Below, piece by piece: positions 1 to 6,573 of a stretch of 13,927 nt of DNA. The position numbers and the translations under genes are program-made. Under the pieces are notes generated by a model. That model was given only the letters and a program-made list of their open reading frames with translations, did no database searches and had not been told where the DNA came from. The DNA comes from JASHVB01 sp049522565. GTDB taxonomy: Bacteria > Pseudomonadota > Alphaproteobacteria > Acetobacterales > Acetobacteraceae. Position 1 is the first letter of the stretch. Each line of letters begins with the position of its first letter. The DNA lies in NCBI GenBank assembly GCA_049522565.1, contig JBEKNT010000157.1, forward strand, positions 1-13,927, in the 5' to 3' direction.

Positions 1-1003
1 CGCCAAAGGTCAGTGCCCCACGTCCGGTCAGAGCGAACCGGGCCGCTTCCACCGCCAGGCGCGGCCCGCGGGCGAGCTGGTTGATCGAGATCGCGTCCTT
101 CACGCGGTGCGACACCCGCGTCACGTAGTGGTCCTGCAGGTTGCCGCCGACGCCGGACAGATCATGCAGCACCGGCACGCCGATCGATTGCAGGTGCGCC
201 GCCGGCCCGATGCCGGAAATCTGCAGCAGATGCGGAGAATTCACCGAGCCGCCGCACAGCAGCACCTCGCGCGCGGCGAGCGCCTGCCGGTCCTGGCCGC
301 GCTGGCGGAACGCGACGCCGGTGCAGCGCTTGCCGTCGAATAGCAGGCGCGTGGCCAGCGCGCCGGTTTCGATCCGCAGGTTGGTGCGGCGCTTCGCCGC
401 GGCGAGGAAGGTACGCGCGGTGGAGCCTCGGAAGCGTCCCAGCCGCGTCATCTGCGAATAGCCGACGCCTTCCTGCTGCCGGCCGTTCAGGTCGCGGCTG
501 AACGGAAAGCCGGCCTGTTGTGCCGCTTCAACGAAGTGGTGCGTGAGGGGGAGAACAGTGCGGTAGTCCTCGACCTGGAGCGGGCCGCCCTGGCCGCGAT
601 ACTCGGCGTCCCCGCCCTGCACGTAATGTTCCGACTTGCGGAAATACGGCAGCACGTCGTCGAAACTCCAGCCGCGGCAGCCCATCTGCGCCCAGCCGTC
701 GTAGTCGGCGGGATTGCCGCGCACATACAGCATGCCGTTGATCGAACTCGATCCGCCGAGCACCTTGCCGCGCGGCCAATGGATTGCGCGTCCCGCGGTG
801 CCGGCCGACCCGTCGGCGCTGTAGTTCCAGTTCACCACGGGATGCCGCAGCAGCTTCAGGACGCCGGCCGGAATGTGGATCCAGACGTTGCGGTCCGGTG
901 GCCCGGCTTCCAGCAGGATGACGCTCGCGCCGGTTTCGGACAGGCGATTGGCGATGACGCAGCCAGCCGAGCCGGCGCCGATCACCACATAGTCCGCGTC
1001 CAT
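1..1003 (-). CDS. GMC-family FAD-dependent oxidoreductase (choline/alcohol dehydrogenase-like), C-terminus cut by window edge
   Basis: A flavoprotein of the glucose-methanol-choline oxidoreductase family, expected to oxidise an alcohol to an aldehyde using bound FAD. The frame is open from an ATG at 1003 to the left edge, giving 334 codons; family members are usually about 530-550 residues, so roughly 200 C-terminal residues, including the catalytic His, lie outside. Visible features are the FAD dinucleotide motif GAGSAG (residues 9-14), a ribose-binding acidic residue in LLEAG (E32), GMC signature 1 starting PRGKVLGGSSSING (77-90) and signature 2 around GSVNSPHLLQISGIG (252-266). The start is supported by GGAGG at 1015-1011 on the minus strand, 7 bases upstream. 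There is no signal peptide, so it is probably cytoplasmic. It is divergent from the gene at 1096 across 92 bases. Family assignment is firm; the substrate cannot be read from the sequence. Confidence 0.93.
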   Translation of the reverse strand, partial: MDADYVVIGAGSAGCVIANRLSETGASVILLEAGPPDRNVWIHIPAGVLKLLRHPVVNWNYSADGSAGTAGRAIHWPRGKVLGGSSSINGMLYVRGNPADYDGWAQMGCRGWSFDDVLPYFRKSEHYVQGGDAEYRGQGGPLQVEDYRTVLPLTHHFVEAAQQAGFPFSRDLNGRQQEGVGYSQMTRLGRFRGSTARTFLAAAKRRTNLRIETGALATRLLFDGKRCTGVAFRQRGQDRQALAAREVLLCGGSVNSPHLLQISGIGPAAHLQSIGVPVLHDLSGVGGNLQDHYVTRVSHRVKDAISINQLARGPRLAVEAARFALTGRGALTFG

Positions 1004-1095
1004 GTTTCCGCCTCCGTCACGCTGCGCGACACGATGGTTGCGCGCGTGGCCGCACCGGGCAAGTGTCCGCGGCAGCGCAACGACGGAGGCATTGC

Positions 1096-1377
1096 ATGCT
1101 TTTCCTGGTGATCAGCGATCCGCGCCCGGAACCTGCGGGCAGCGTGACGGCGGCGCGGCAGCGTTTCTGGAGCTGGGTGGCGCCGCTGCGCGGGTCCGGC
1201 GAGGTACGCTCGATCTACGCCAAGGTCGGCCGCGGCGCCGTGGCCCTGTTCGACGTGGCCTCGAACGAGGCGCTGCATCGGCGGCTGAACGAGTGGGCCG
1301 ACATCATCCCGGCAAGGTTCGACGTGCACGCCTTGATCGATCCGGACGCCGCCCAACGCTTTCTGAATGGCGCGTGA
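1096..1377 (+). CDS. Small muconolactone-isomerase-like protein (93 aa)
   Basis: A 93-residue protein resembling the muconolactone delta-isomerase-like fold (a small ferredoxin-like alpha/beta domain that oligomerises). The N-terminal strand MLFLVISD and the segment LFDVASNEALH (51-61) match the family's second half, where xxFDVxSNxELH is typical. True muconolactone isomerase (CatC) acts in the ortho-cleavage pathway for catechol, but no other catechol gene is present, so the reaction is unknown and a general role is safer. The start at 1096 is chosen over an earlier in-frame GTG at 1063 because GGAGG (1085-1089) lies 6 bases upstream and because translation from 1096 begins directly with the conserved first strand. 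It lies 149 bases upstream of the TRAP binding-protein gene and could share its transcript. It is divergent from the GMC oxidoreductase, an arrangement that hints at a shared substrate pathway (inference). Confidence 0.72.
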   Translation: MLFLVISDPRPEPAGSVTAARQRFWSWVAPLRGSGEVRSIYAKVGRGAVALFDVASNEALHRRLNEWADIIPARFDVHALIDPDAAQRFLNGA

Positions 1378-1475
1378 CCGGGCGGGTTCGCGGTCGGCGG
1401 CCATGCTTGCTCCGCCCCGGCGGCTTGTAGAACCGGCTACGGAATGTACACCGTTGAATGCCCGCTTGCCGTAGC

Positions 1476-1489
1476 GCCGAAGCTTCGGC
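1476..1489. promoter_or_regulatory. 14-bp perfect palindrome upstream of the TRAP genes, possible operator
   Basis: The sequence gccgaagcttcggc is a perfect inverted repeat with no spacer, 37 bases upstream of the TRAP binding-protein start and upstream of its Shine-Dalgarno site. It lies in a 149-base non-coding gap. It could be an operator for a dimeric repressor or a small mRNA hairpin. No matching regulator gene is in the window, and one palindrome of this size can occur by chance in GC-rich DNA. Confidence 0.25.
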
Positions 1490-1526
1490 AGGTTGCGCCG
1501 CACCAAGAATCGGGAGGAACGTCGCC

Positions 1527-2567
1527 ATGCGGATGCTGCGTGCCATCGGGCGAATCGTGCCAACGGCGATGGCGGCCGGCTTATTGTGCTGGGTCGGGCT
1601 GACGGCCGGAGCCGCCGCCCAGGACAAGCCGGTATTGCTCAAGCTGTCGAGCTGGGTGCCGCCGGCGCATCCGCTGAATCCGGCCTTGGTTGCCTGGGGT
1701 GCCGACATCGAGAAGGAATCCGGCGGCACCATCAAGTCCACGCTGTTCCCGTCGGAACAATTGGGCAAGGCGATGGACCATTACGACATGGCGCGCGACG
1801 GCATCTCTGACTTTTCCTATGTCAATCCGGGCTACCAGCCAGGCCGCTTCCCGATCATCGCCGCCGGCGAGCTGCCGTTCCTGATGAGCAATGCCAAGGG
1901 CGGGTCCGCCGCGCTCGACGCGTGGTACCGCCCGTACGCGGCGCAGGAAATGAAGGACGTGCATTTCTGCTTCGCCTTCGTGCTGGACCCGGGAACCTGG
2001 CATTCGCGCAGCAAGAAGATCGTGCTGCCGGAAGACATCAAGGGCATGAAAATCCGGCCGGCCAACGCGACGCTGGGAGAATTCGTCACCATGCTCGGCG
2101 GCACCAACGTGCAAGCCTCGGCACCCGAGGCGCGTGAGGTGCTGGAACGCGGCGTGGCCGACGCGATCACCTTCCCCTGGCAATCCACCATCCTGTTCGG
2201 CATCGACAAGGTGGTGAAATACGACATGGACATGCCGTTCTGGACCGCGACGTTCGTCTGGGTGATGAACAAGGGGCGCTATGACTCGATGTCGCCGGCG
2301 CAGCGGACGGTGATCGATCATCATTGCACGACCGAATGGGCCGAGAAGGTCGCCAGCCCATGGGCCGATTGGGAACATGCCGGACTGGCCAGGATCGCGG
2401 CCGAGCCGGGGCACGACGTATACAAACTGACGCCGGACCAGGTGGCGGCGTGGCGCAAGGCCGCGGAACCGCTGAAGGCGAAGTGGGCAGCGCATGTGCA
2501 GAACGCCGACAAGGTGTTCAGCGACCTGCAGGACGAGCTGAAGCAGCGCGACGCCCTCGTGCAGTGA
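1527..2567 (+). CDS. dctP: TRAP transporter periplasmic substrate-binding protein (DctP family)
   Basis: A 346-residue extracytoplasmic solute receptor of the TRAP family that binds an organic acid in the periplasm and delivers it to the DctQM membrane complex. The start at 1527 is preferred over the in-frame ATG at 1458 because gggagga (1512-1518) lies 8 bases upstream and because it gives a proper signal peptide: a basic start (R2, R5, R9), a hydrophobic core at about 10-27 and an AAA cleavage site near residues 29-31. The mature protein opens with the typical beta strand (LKLSSWVPPAHPLN). The family's carboxylate-binding arginine is visible as GMKIRP (R177 of the precursor), followed by the family-typical spacing to GGTNVQ. 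The gene begins a dctPQM set; the gap to dctQ is 4 bases. Substrate is unknown: DctP members bind C4-dicarboxylates, sugar acids, aromatic acids and others. Confidence 0.93.
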   Translation: MRMLRAIGRIVPTAMAAGLLCWVGLTAGAAAQDKPVLLKLSSWVPPAHPLNPALVAWGADIEKESGGTIKSTLFPSEQLGKAMDHYDMARDGISDFSYVNPGYQPGRFPIIAAGELPFLMSNAKGGSAALDAWYRPYAAQEMKDVHFCFAFVLDPGTWHSRSKKIVLPEDIKGMKIRPANATLGEFVTMLGGTNVQASAPEAREVLERGVADAITFPWQSTILFGIDKVVKYDMDMPFWTATFVWVMNKGRYDSMSPAQRTVIDHHCTTEWAEKVASPWADWEHAGLARIAAEPGHDVYKLTPDQVAAWRKAAEPLKAKWAAHVQNADKVFSDLQDELKQRDALVQ

Positions 2568-2571
2568 CCGC

Positions 2572-3129
2572 ATGAGCGATCTCGAGCAGGAGTTCGCCCG
2601 CAAGGGGGCGGCGAGCCGCGTCCGACCGAGCGGGATGGACCGGTTCATCGACGGCATCGAACTGGTGGCGGCGGCGTTCGTTGGGATCGTCGCCGCCGAC
2701 ATCTTCATCTCGGTGCTGCTGCGCTATTTCTTCACCTACTCGATCCCGGACAGCTACGATTTCGGTAAGCAATTGCTCGGCATCCTGATCTTCTGGGGCA
2801 TCGCCGCCACCAGCTATCGCGGCACGCATATCACCGTCGACCTGGTGTGGGCCGCCGCGGGGCCGCGCGGCAAGCGGGTCATCGACGTGTTCGCCACGCT
2901 GGTGCTGCTGCTGGTGGTTTCGGTGCAGACGGCGATGCTGTTCGACAAGGTGCGGATGACTCGGGCGGATAACGTGCTGACCTTCGATCTGCGCCTGCCC
3001 ACCTGGCCGTTCGCGCTGGTGGCATGGCTGGGCGACGTCTCCGCCGTGCTGCTGATCGCGGTGCGCACCTGGCGGCTGATCTTCCGCCCCGAGAGTTTCG
3101 ATCCGAACGCGATCAAGGTTGTGGAGTGA
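2572..3129 (+). CDS. dctQ: TRAP transporter small membrane subunit (DctQ family)
   Basis: A 185-residue inner-membrane protein, the small four-helix subunit of a TRAP transporter. Hydrophobic segments lie at about 28-50, 63-82, 102-123 and 144-166, after a charged cytoplasmic N-terminus of about 25 residues. The family's loop after helix 2 is visible as YRGTHITVDLVW, with the conserved His-x-x-Val-Asp pattern, and VLLRYFF ends helix 1. It starts 4 bases after the dctP stop, so the two are almost certainly co-transcribed and probably translationally coupled; no separate strong Shine-Dalgarno is seen. dctQ and dctM genes usually abut or overlap, but here a 145-base spacer with a strong palindrome separates them. 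Confidence 0.92.
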   Translation: MSDLEQEFARKGAASRVRPSGMDRFIDGIELVAAAFVGIVAADIFISVLLRYFFTYSIPDSYDFGKQLLGILIFWGIAATSYRGTHITVDLVWAAAGPRGKRVIDVFATLVLLLVVSVQTAMLFDKVRMTRADNVLTFDLRLPTWPFALVAWLGDVSAVLLIAVRTWRLIFRPESFDPNAIKVVE

Positions 3130-3274
3130 AATGACGCTTGTCTCTCCTGTCATCAGGTGTCGTGTCGATGGCCGGATCAAGCCCCATGGGCGTAAGGATG
3201 GGTGCGATTCGCGGAAGAATTCTCCCCCTCCCCTTGTGGGAGGGGGAGGAATCGGCACCCCGGTGACGTCGTAG
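3130..3274. repeat. Spacer with REP-like palindrome inside the TRAP operon
   Basis: The gap between dctQ and dctM holds no gene. Its right half contains a strong hairpin: tccccctccc (3223-3232) pairs perfectly with gggaggggga (3238-3247) around a 5-base loop, extended outward by attc (3219-3222) against gaat (3249-3252) with one bulged G. The left half has a smaller potential hairpin (cctg...cagg near 3147-3158). Such C-rich/G-rich palindromes are typical of extragenic repeats dispersed in alphaproteobacterial genomes. The position inside an operon suggests insertion of a mobile or multiplied repeat, which may attenuate or stabilise the message upstream of dctM. No T-run follows, so it is not a classical terminator. 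Confidence 0.7.
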
Positions 3275-4579
3275 ATGGACCTTTCCCCCGACGCCGTCGC
3301 GGTCATCGGCTTCGTCGTGCTGTTCGCGCTGATGCTGCTGCGCGTGCCGGTCGGCATGGCGATGGGGTTGGTCGGCGTTACCGGGTTCGGCTACCTGGTC
3401 GGCGCGCAGCCCGCGCTGAAGATGGTCGGCCAGACCTCGATGCGGATCGTCACCGACTACACCTTCGGCGTGATCCCGATGTTCCTGCTGATGGGCGCGT
3501 TCGTGTCGCGCTCGGGCATGAGCCGCGAGTTGTTCCGCGCCGCCAATACCTTCGTGGGCCATCTGCGCGGCGGGCTGGGCATCGCCACCATCGCCGCCTG
3601 CGCCGGGTTTGCCGCGATCAGCGGCTCGTCGGTGGCGACCGCCGCGACGTTTTCCACCGTTGCGTATCCGGAGATGCGGCGGTTCGACTATCCGCAATCC
3701 TTCGCGACCGGCGTCATCGCCGCGGGCGGCACGCTGGGGGCGATGTTTCCACCCTCGATCGTGCTGGCGGTGTACGGGCTGATCACCCAGCAGGACATCG
3801 GCAAGCTGTTCATCGCCGGCGTGCTGCCGGGATTGCTGGCGGTGTCGATGTACATGGCGACGATCGGCATCATCGGCCGCGTGCGCCCGCATTTTCTGCC
3901 GGCGGCGCCACGCAGTTCCTGGGCCGAGCGTTGGGCCGCGGCACGCGAGGTCTGGGCGCCGCTGGCGTTGTTCGTGTTCGTGATCGGCGGGTTGTACGGC
4001 GGGTTGTTCACCCCGACCGAGGCCGGCGGCATGGGCGCCGGCGGTGCGTTCCTGATCAGCCTTGCGCGGCGACGGCTGTCGCGCGCGGACATCCTCGAAT
4101 CGTTGCTCCAGGCGACGCGCACCGCCGCGGCGGTGTTCACCGTGCTGATCGGCGCCATCCTGTTCGGCTATTTCCTGACGGTGACGCAAACACCGCAGAA
4201 CGTGACGGCGTTCATCACCGGGCTGGGCATGGGACGCTACGGCGTGTTGGCGGTGATCATGCTGATGTACCTGGCGCTGGGCTGCCTGATGGACGCCATG
4301 GCGATGATCATCCTGACGGTGCCGATCATCTTCCCGGTGGTCACCTCGCTGGGTTTCGATCCGGTGTGGTTCGGCGTGATCATCGTTATGACGGTGGAAC
4401 TCGGGCTGATCCATCCGCCGGTGGGGATGAACGTATTCGTCATCAAGACGGTGGTGAAGGACGTCAGTTTCTCGACGATCTTCCTCGGGGTGATTCCATT
4501 CGTGCTGACCGACATCACGCGGCTGGTGGTGCTGATCCTGTTTCCGGCGATCGCTCTATGGCTGCCGGGGCGGATGTAG
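3275..4579 (+). CDS. dctM: TRAP transporter large membrane subunit (DctM family)
   Basis: A 434-residue inner-membrane protein with about 12 hydrophobic segments, the ion-coupled transport subunit of the TRAP system. Family landmarks in order are RVPVGMAMG (23-31), a conserved glycine/serine re-entrant motif GSSVATAAT (117-125), FPPSIV (158-163), FIAGVLPGLL and the C-terminal HPPVGMN (380-386). Length is normal for the family. The ATG at 3275 directly follows an in-frame TAG, so it is the earliest possible start; no good Shine-Dalgarno lies within 5-12 bases (the nearest purine-rich run ends 24 bases away, inside the palindrome). Translation may therefore be weak or depend on mRNA structure. 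With dctP and dctQ it should form a sodium-coupled uptake system. The 3' end converges on the DedA gene with 8 bases between stops. Confidence 0.94.
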   Translation: MDLSPDAVAVIGFVVLFALMLLRVPVGMAMGLVGVTGFGYLVGAQPALKMVGQTSMRIVTDYTFGVIPMFLLMGAFVSRSGMSRELFRAANTFVGHLRGGLGIATIAACAGFAAISGSSVATAATFSTVAYPEMRRFDYPQSFATGVIAAGGTLGAMFPPSIVLAVYGLITQQDIGKLFIAGVLPGLLAVSMYMATIGIIGRVRPHFLPAAPRSSWAERWAAAREVWAPLALFVFVIGGLYGGLFTPTEAGGMGAGGAFLISLARRRLSRADILESLLQATRTAAAVFTVLIGAILFGYFLTVTQTPQNVTAFITGLGMGRYGVLAVIMLMYLALGCLMDAMAMIILTVPIIFPVVTSLGFDPVWFGVIIVMTVELGLIHPPVGMNVFVIKTVVKDVSFSTIFLGVIPFVLTDITRLVVLILFPAIALWLPGRM

Positions 4580-4587
4580 CGGTCTGG

Positions 4588-5244
4588 CTACTCCGCCACC
4601 CGCGCCACGGCGCGCCGCCGCATCTGCACCGGCGATGAACGGGTCAGCCGCCGCTCCTGGCGGTGCATCATCCAACTGCCGCCCACGAACACCAGCGTGG
4701 CGACGACACCGACAGCAATGCCGATCGGCCCGGATTCGTGTTTCATCTGCGTGCCCAGCATGCTGGCGCCCACGCTGTAGAACGCCGCCCAGGCCACGCT
4801 GCCGGCCACGTTGGCGATGACGAAGCGCCGCAGCGGCATGCGGTTGGCCCCGGCCAGGATCGCCGCGATCACCCGCAGCACGATGACGAAGCGCGCCACG
4901 ACCACGACCTTGACACCGTGGCGGCGGAACAGCAGGCGGCCCAGCGCCAGGCGCCGCCACGACAGGCCGATGCGAGCGCCGTAGCGGCGCAGCAAGCGAT
5001 AGCCGACGCTGAGGCCAATGCCGTAGCCGAGCATCTGCCCGACGATCGAGCCGAGCGCCGCCGCCGCGCCCACCAGATACGGATTCATCTCGTGCGTGCT
5101 GCCGGCGTAGATCGCGGCCATGATCAGCAGACCTTCGCCGGGCAGCGGGAGGCCCAGGCTCTCCAGGCCAACGACCAACGCCAGCCCGGCGTAACCGTAC
5201 GCGTGCAGCAGGCCGATGAAGGTATGCGTATGGATGAAGTTCAT
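4588..5244 (-). CDS. DedA-family membrane protein
   Basis: A 218-residue polytopic inner-membrane protein of the DedA (SNARE-associated/VTT) superfamily. Members support membrane homeostasis and some act as undecaprenyl-phosphate or phosphatidylethanolamine translocases or are needed for proton-dependent drug and pH tolerance. Visible signatures are LESLGLPLPGEGLL (27-40) with acidic residues E28 and E37, a glycine-rich GQMLGYGIGLSVG (69-81), and ARFVIVLR (117-124), where R118 and R124 keep the six-residue spacing of the arginines reported as essential in E. coli YqjA. The usual proline after the second arginine is Ala here. F139-W149 (RFVIANVAGSVAW region) matches the conserved Asn/Gly/Trp stretch. 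The tail is basic and cytoplasmic. No good Shine-Dalgarno precedes the ATG at 5244. It lies 135 bases downstream of the quinone oxidoreductase on the same strand. Confidence 0.9.
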   Translation of the reverse strand: MNFIHTHTFIGLLHAYGYAGLALVVGLESLGLPLPGEGLLIMAAIYAGSTHEMNPYLVGAAAALGSIVGQMLGYGIGLSVGYRLLRRYGARIGLSWRRLALGRLLFRRHGVKVVVVARFVIVLRVIAAILAGANRMPLRRFVIANVAGSVAWAAFYSVGASMLGTQMKHESGPIGIAVGVVATLVFVGGSWMMHRQERRLTRSSPVQMRRRAVARVAE

Positions 5245-5379
5245 GCCCAGACCAGAAAACCAGACGATCGCACGCTGCCCACGCGCGGCTGGTTACAATA
5301 TCGCAGGTTGCCGCCACATGCGAGGGCATTGCACAGCAGAAAACATGCTGCGGCGCAGCACGATTTCGGCGCCAAGGCG

Positions 5380-6381
5380 TTACGGCACAAGCAGAATTTT
5401 ACCGATATGCTGGCTCGATTCCATGAGGCGGTGCGCTTCGGCTGCCTGGGCGAGCGGGAATTGCTTATAGGTAAACGTGCGCAGCTTGCCGGCGGCCCAT
5501 AGCGGCCACACTTTCTCCCGCAGCGCCGCGACGATCGCCGCCTTCTGTTCGATGCTGCGTGAGCGCAACGTCGAGCCGGTGATGGTCAGATGCTTGCGCT
5601 GCACGGCGCCGAAATCCGCTTCCACCCGCGTGCCGTGCATCAGCGCGACGAAGCACAAGCGTCCCTCAGGCGCCAACACCTCGATCTCGCGCGGGATGTA
5701 GTCGCCGCCGACCATGTCGAAGATCGCATCGACGCCGCGACCGTTGGTGAACTGCTTGCCCTCCGCGACGAAATCCTGCGTGCGGTAGTTGATCGCGAGG
5801 TCGGCGCCGTAGTCGCGGCAGGCCTGGCACTTTGCCTCGGAGCCGGCGGTGGTCATCACCTTGGCGCCGAACGCCTTGGCGAGCTGGATGGCGGTCATGC
5901 CGATGCCGCTGCTGCCGCCCTGCATCAGGAAGGTTTCTCCCGCGCTCAGGTGGATGCGGTCGAACACGTTGGTCCAGACGGTGCAGAACGTCTCGGGCAG
6001 GCCGCCGGCGTCGATCAGGCTGACGCCGTGCGGGATCGGCAGACATTGCACCGCGGGCACGGCGGCGTATTCGCCGTAGCCATCGCCGATCATCAGCGCG
6101 CAGACCTGATCGCCGTCCTGCCACTGGGTCACGCCGTCGCCGCGCTTGACGATGGTGCCGGCGCATTCCAGGCCGGGGATGTCGGGTGCGCCGGGCGGCA
6201 TCGGGTAGCGCCCCATCCGTTGCAGACAGTCGGCGCGGTTCACGCCGGCGGCGGCGATGCGGATCAGCACCTCGCCCGCTTTCGGTTCGGGCACCGGGCG
6301 GGTGGCCGGCACCAGGACTTCCGGGCCGCCGGGCGACTTGATCTCGATGACGGTCTGGGTGGCGGGGATATTGGCGAGCAA
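5380..6381 (-). CDS. NAD(P)H:quinone oxidoreductase, zinc-independent MDR family (PIG3/QOR-like)
   Basis: A 333-residue medium-chain dehydrogenase/reductase of the quinone-oxidoreductase branch, likely reducing quinones or other enones with NAD(P)H in the cytoplasm. The N-terminal GroES-like domain shows AAAGVNRADCLQRMG, typical of PIG3-like enzymes, with no zinc-binding cysteine cluster. The nucleotide-binding motif is GGSSGIG (155-161). It ends in SSQHIGKILLVP, the normal family C-terminus. I choose a TTG start at 6381 because GGAGG (6393-6389, minus strand) lies 7 bases upstream and the protein then begins just before the first conserved strand. The in-frame ATG at 6534 would add 51 residues encoded by intergenic repeat sequence. 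Its 5' leader contains a perfect palindrome (6405-6429). It may be co-transcribed with the DedA gene downstream. Confidence 0.92.
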   Translation of the reverse strand: MLANIPATQTVIEIKSPGGPEVLVPATRPVPEPKAGEVLIRIAAAGVNRADCLQRMGRYPMPPGAPDIPGLECAGTIVKRGDGVTQWQDGDQVCALMIGDGYGEYAAVPAVQCLPIPHGVSLIDAGGLPETFCTVWTNVFDRIHLSAGETFLMQGGSSGIGMTAIQLAKAFGAKVMTTAGSEAKCQACRDYGADLAINYRTQDFVAEGKQFTNGRGVDAIFDMVGGDYIPREIEVLAPEGRLCFVALMHGTRVEADFGAVQRKHLTITGSTLRSRSIEQKAAIVAALREKVWPLWAAGKLRTFTYKQFPLAQAAEAHRLMESSQHIGKILLVP

Positions 6382-6388
6382 CGTCGGT

Positions 6389-6393
6389 CCTCC
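6389..6393 (-). promoter_or_regulatory. Shine-Dalgarno site that fixes the TTG start of the quinone oxidoreductase
   Basis: The minus strand reads GGAGG here, with 7 bases to the TTG at 6381-6379. No ATG or GTG in the frame has a comparable site near the start of the conserved domain. Confidence 0.75.
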
Positions 6394-6404
6394 GGAGCTT
6401 GATG

Positions 6405-6429
6405 CCTTCTCCCGCCAGGCGGGAGAAGG
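6405..6429. repeat. Perfect palindrome in the leader of the quinone oxidoreductase
   Basis: ccttctcccgcc (6405-6416) and ggcgggagaagg (6418-6429) are exact reverse complements with one base between them. The element resembles the 'cttctcccgc...gcgggagaag' repeats common in GC-rich proteobacteria. It lies 24 bases upstream of the TTG start and could form a hairpin in the 5' leader; a regulatory effect is inference. Confidence 0.8.
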
Positions 6430-6558
6430 CGGGTGAGGGTAGTCGGGCCGCAGCGCGCGCGAAAGGGTTGGGGTGTGGGGCGGGATGTGGCACCCTTGCC
6501 CTAACCCTCGATCCACGTGGCGGCTCGAGCCCACTGGGTGGGAGAGGGACTACCGAAC
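6430..6558. repeat. Composite intergenic repeat between divergent genes
   Basis: The remainder of the divergent gap (quinone oxidoreductase left, binding protein right) holds no gene. It contains G-rich tracts gggtgagggt and agggttggggtgtgggg, then the C-rich counterpart cacccttgccctaaccct, forming an imperfect inverted repeat with arms near 6454-6470 and 6491-6508. It ends in gggtgggagaggg. This vocabulary recurs in the element at 9414-9558, so both look like members of related dispersed repeats. Promoters for both divergent genes must lie in or around this repeat, but I see no clear -35/-10 pair. Confidence 0.5.
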
Positions 6559-6573
6559 GGGAGGAAACCAACG

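Noticed and set aside
1581..2708. 375-residue minus-strand frame opposite the TRAP binding protein
   Set aside because: Shadow frame of a well-supported gene with biased composition and no domain.
3113..4414. 433-residue minus-strand open frame opposite dctM
   Set aside because: It is His/Arg/Gln-rich low-complexity sequence antisense to a clear TRAP subunit, a usual artefact of GC-rich third-position bias; it has no recognisable domain.
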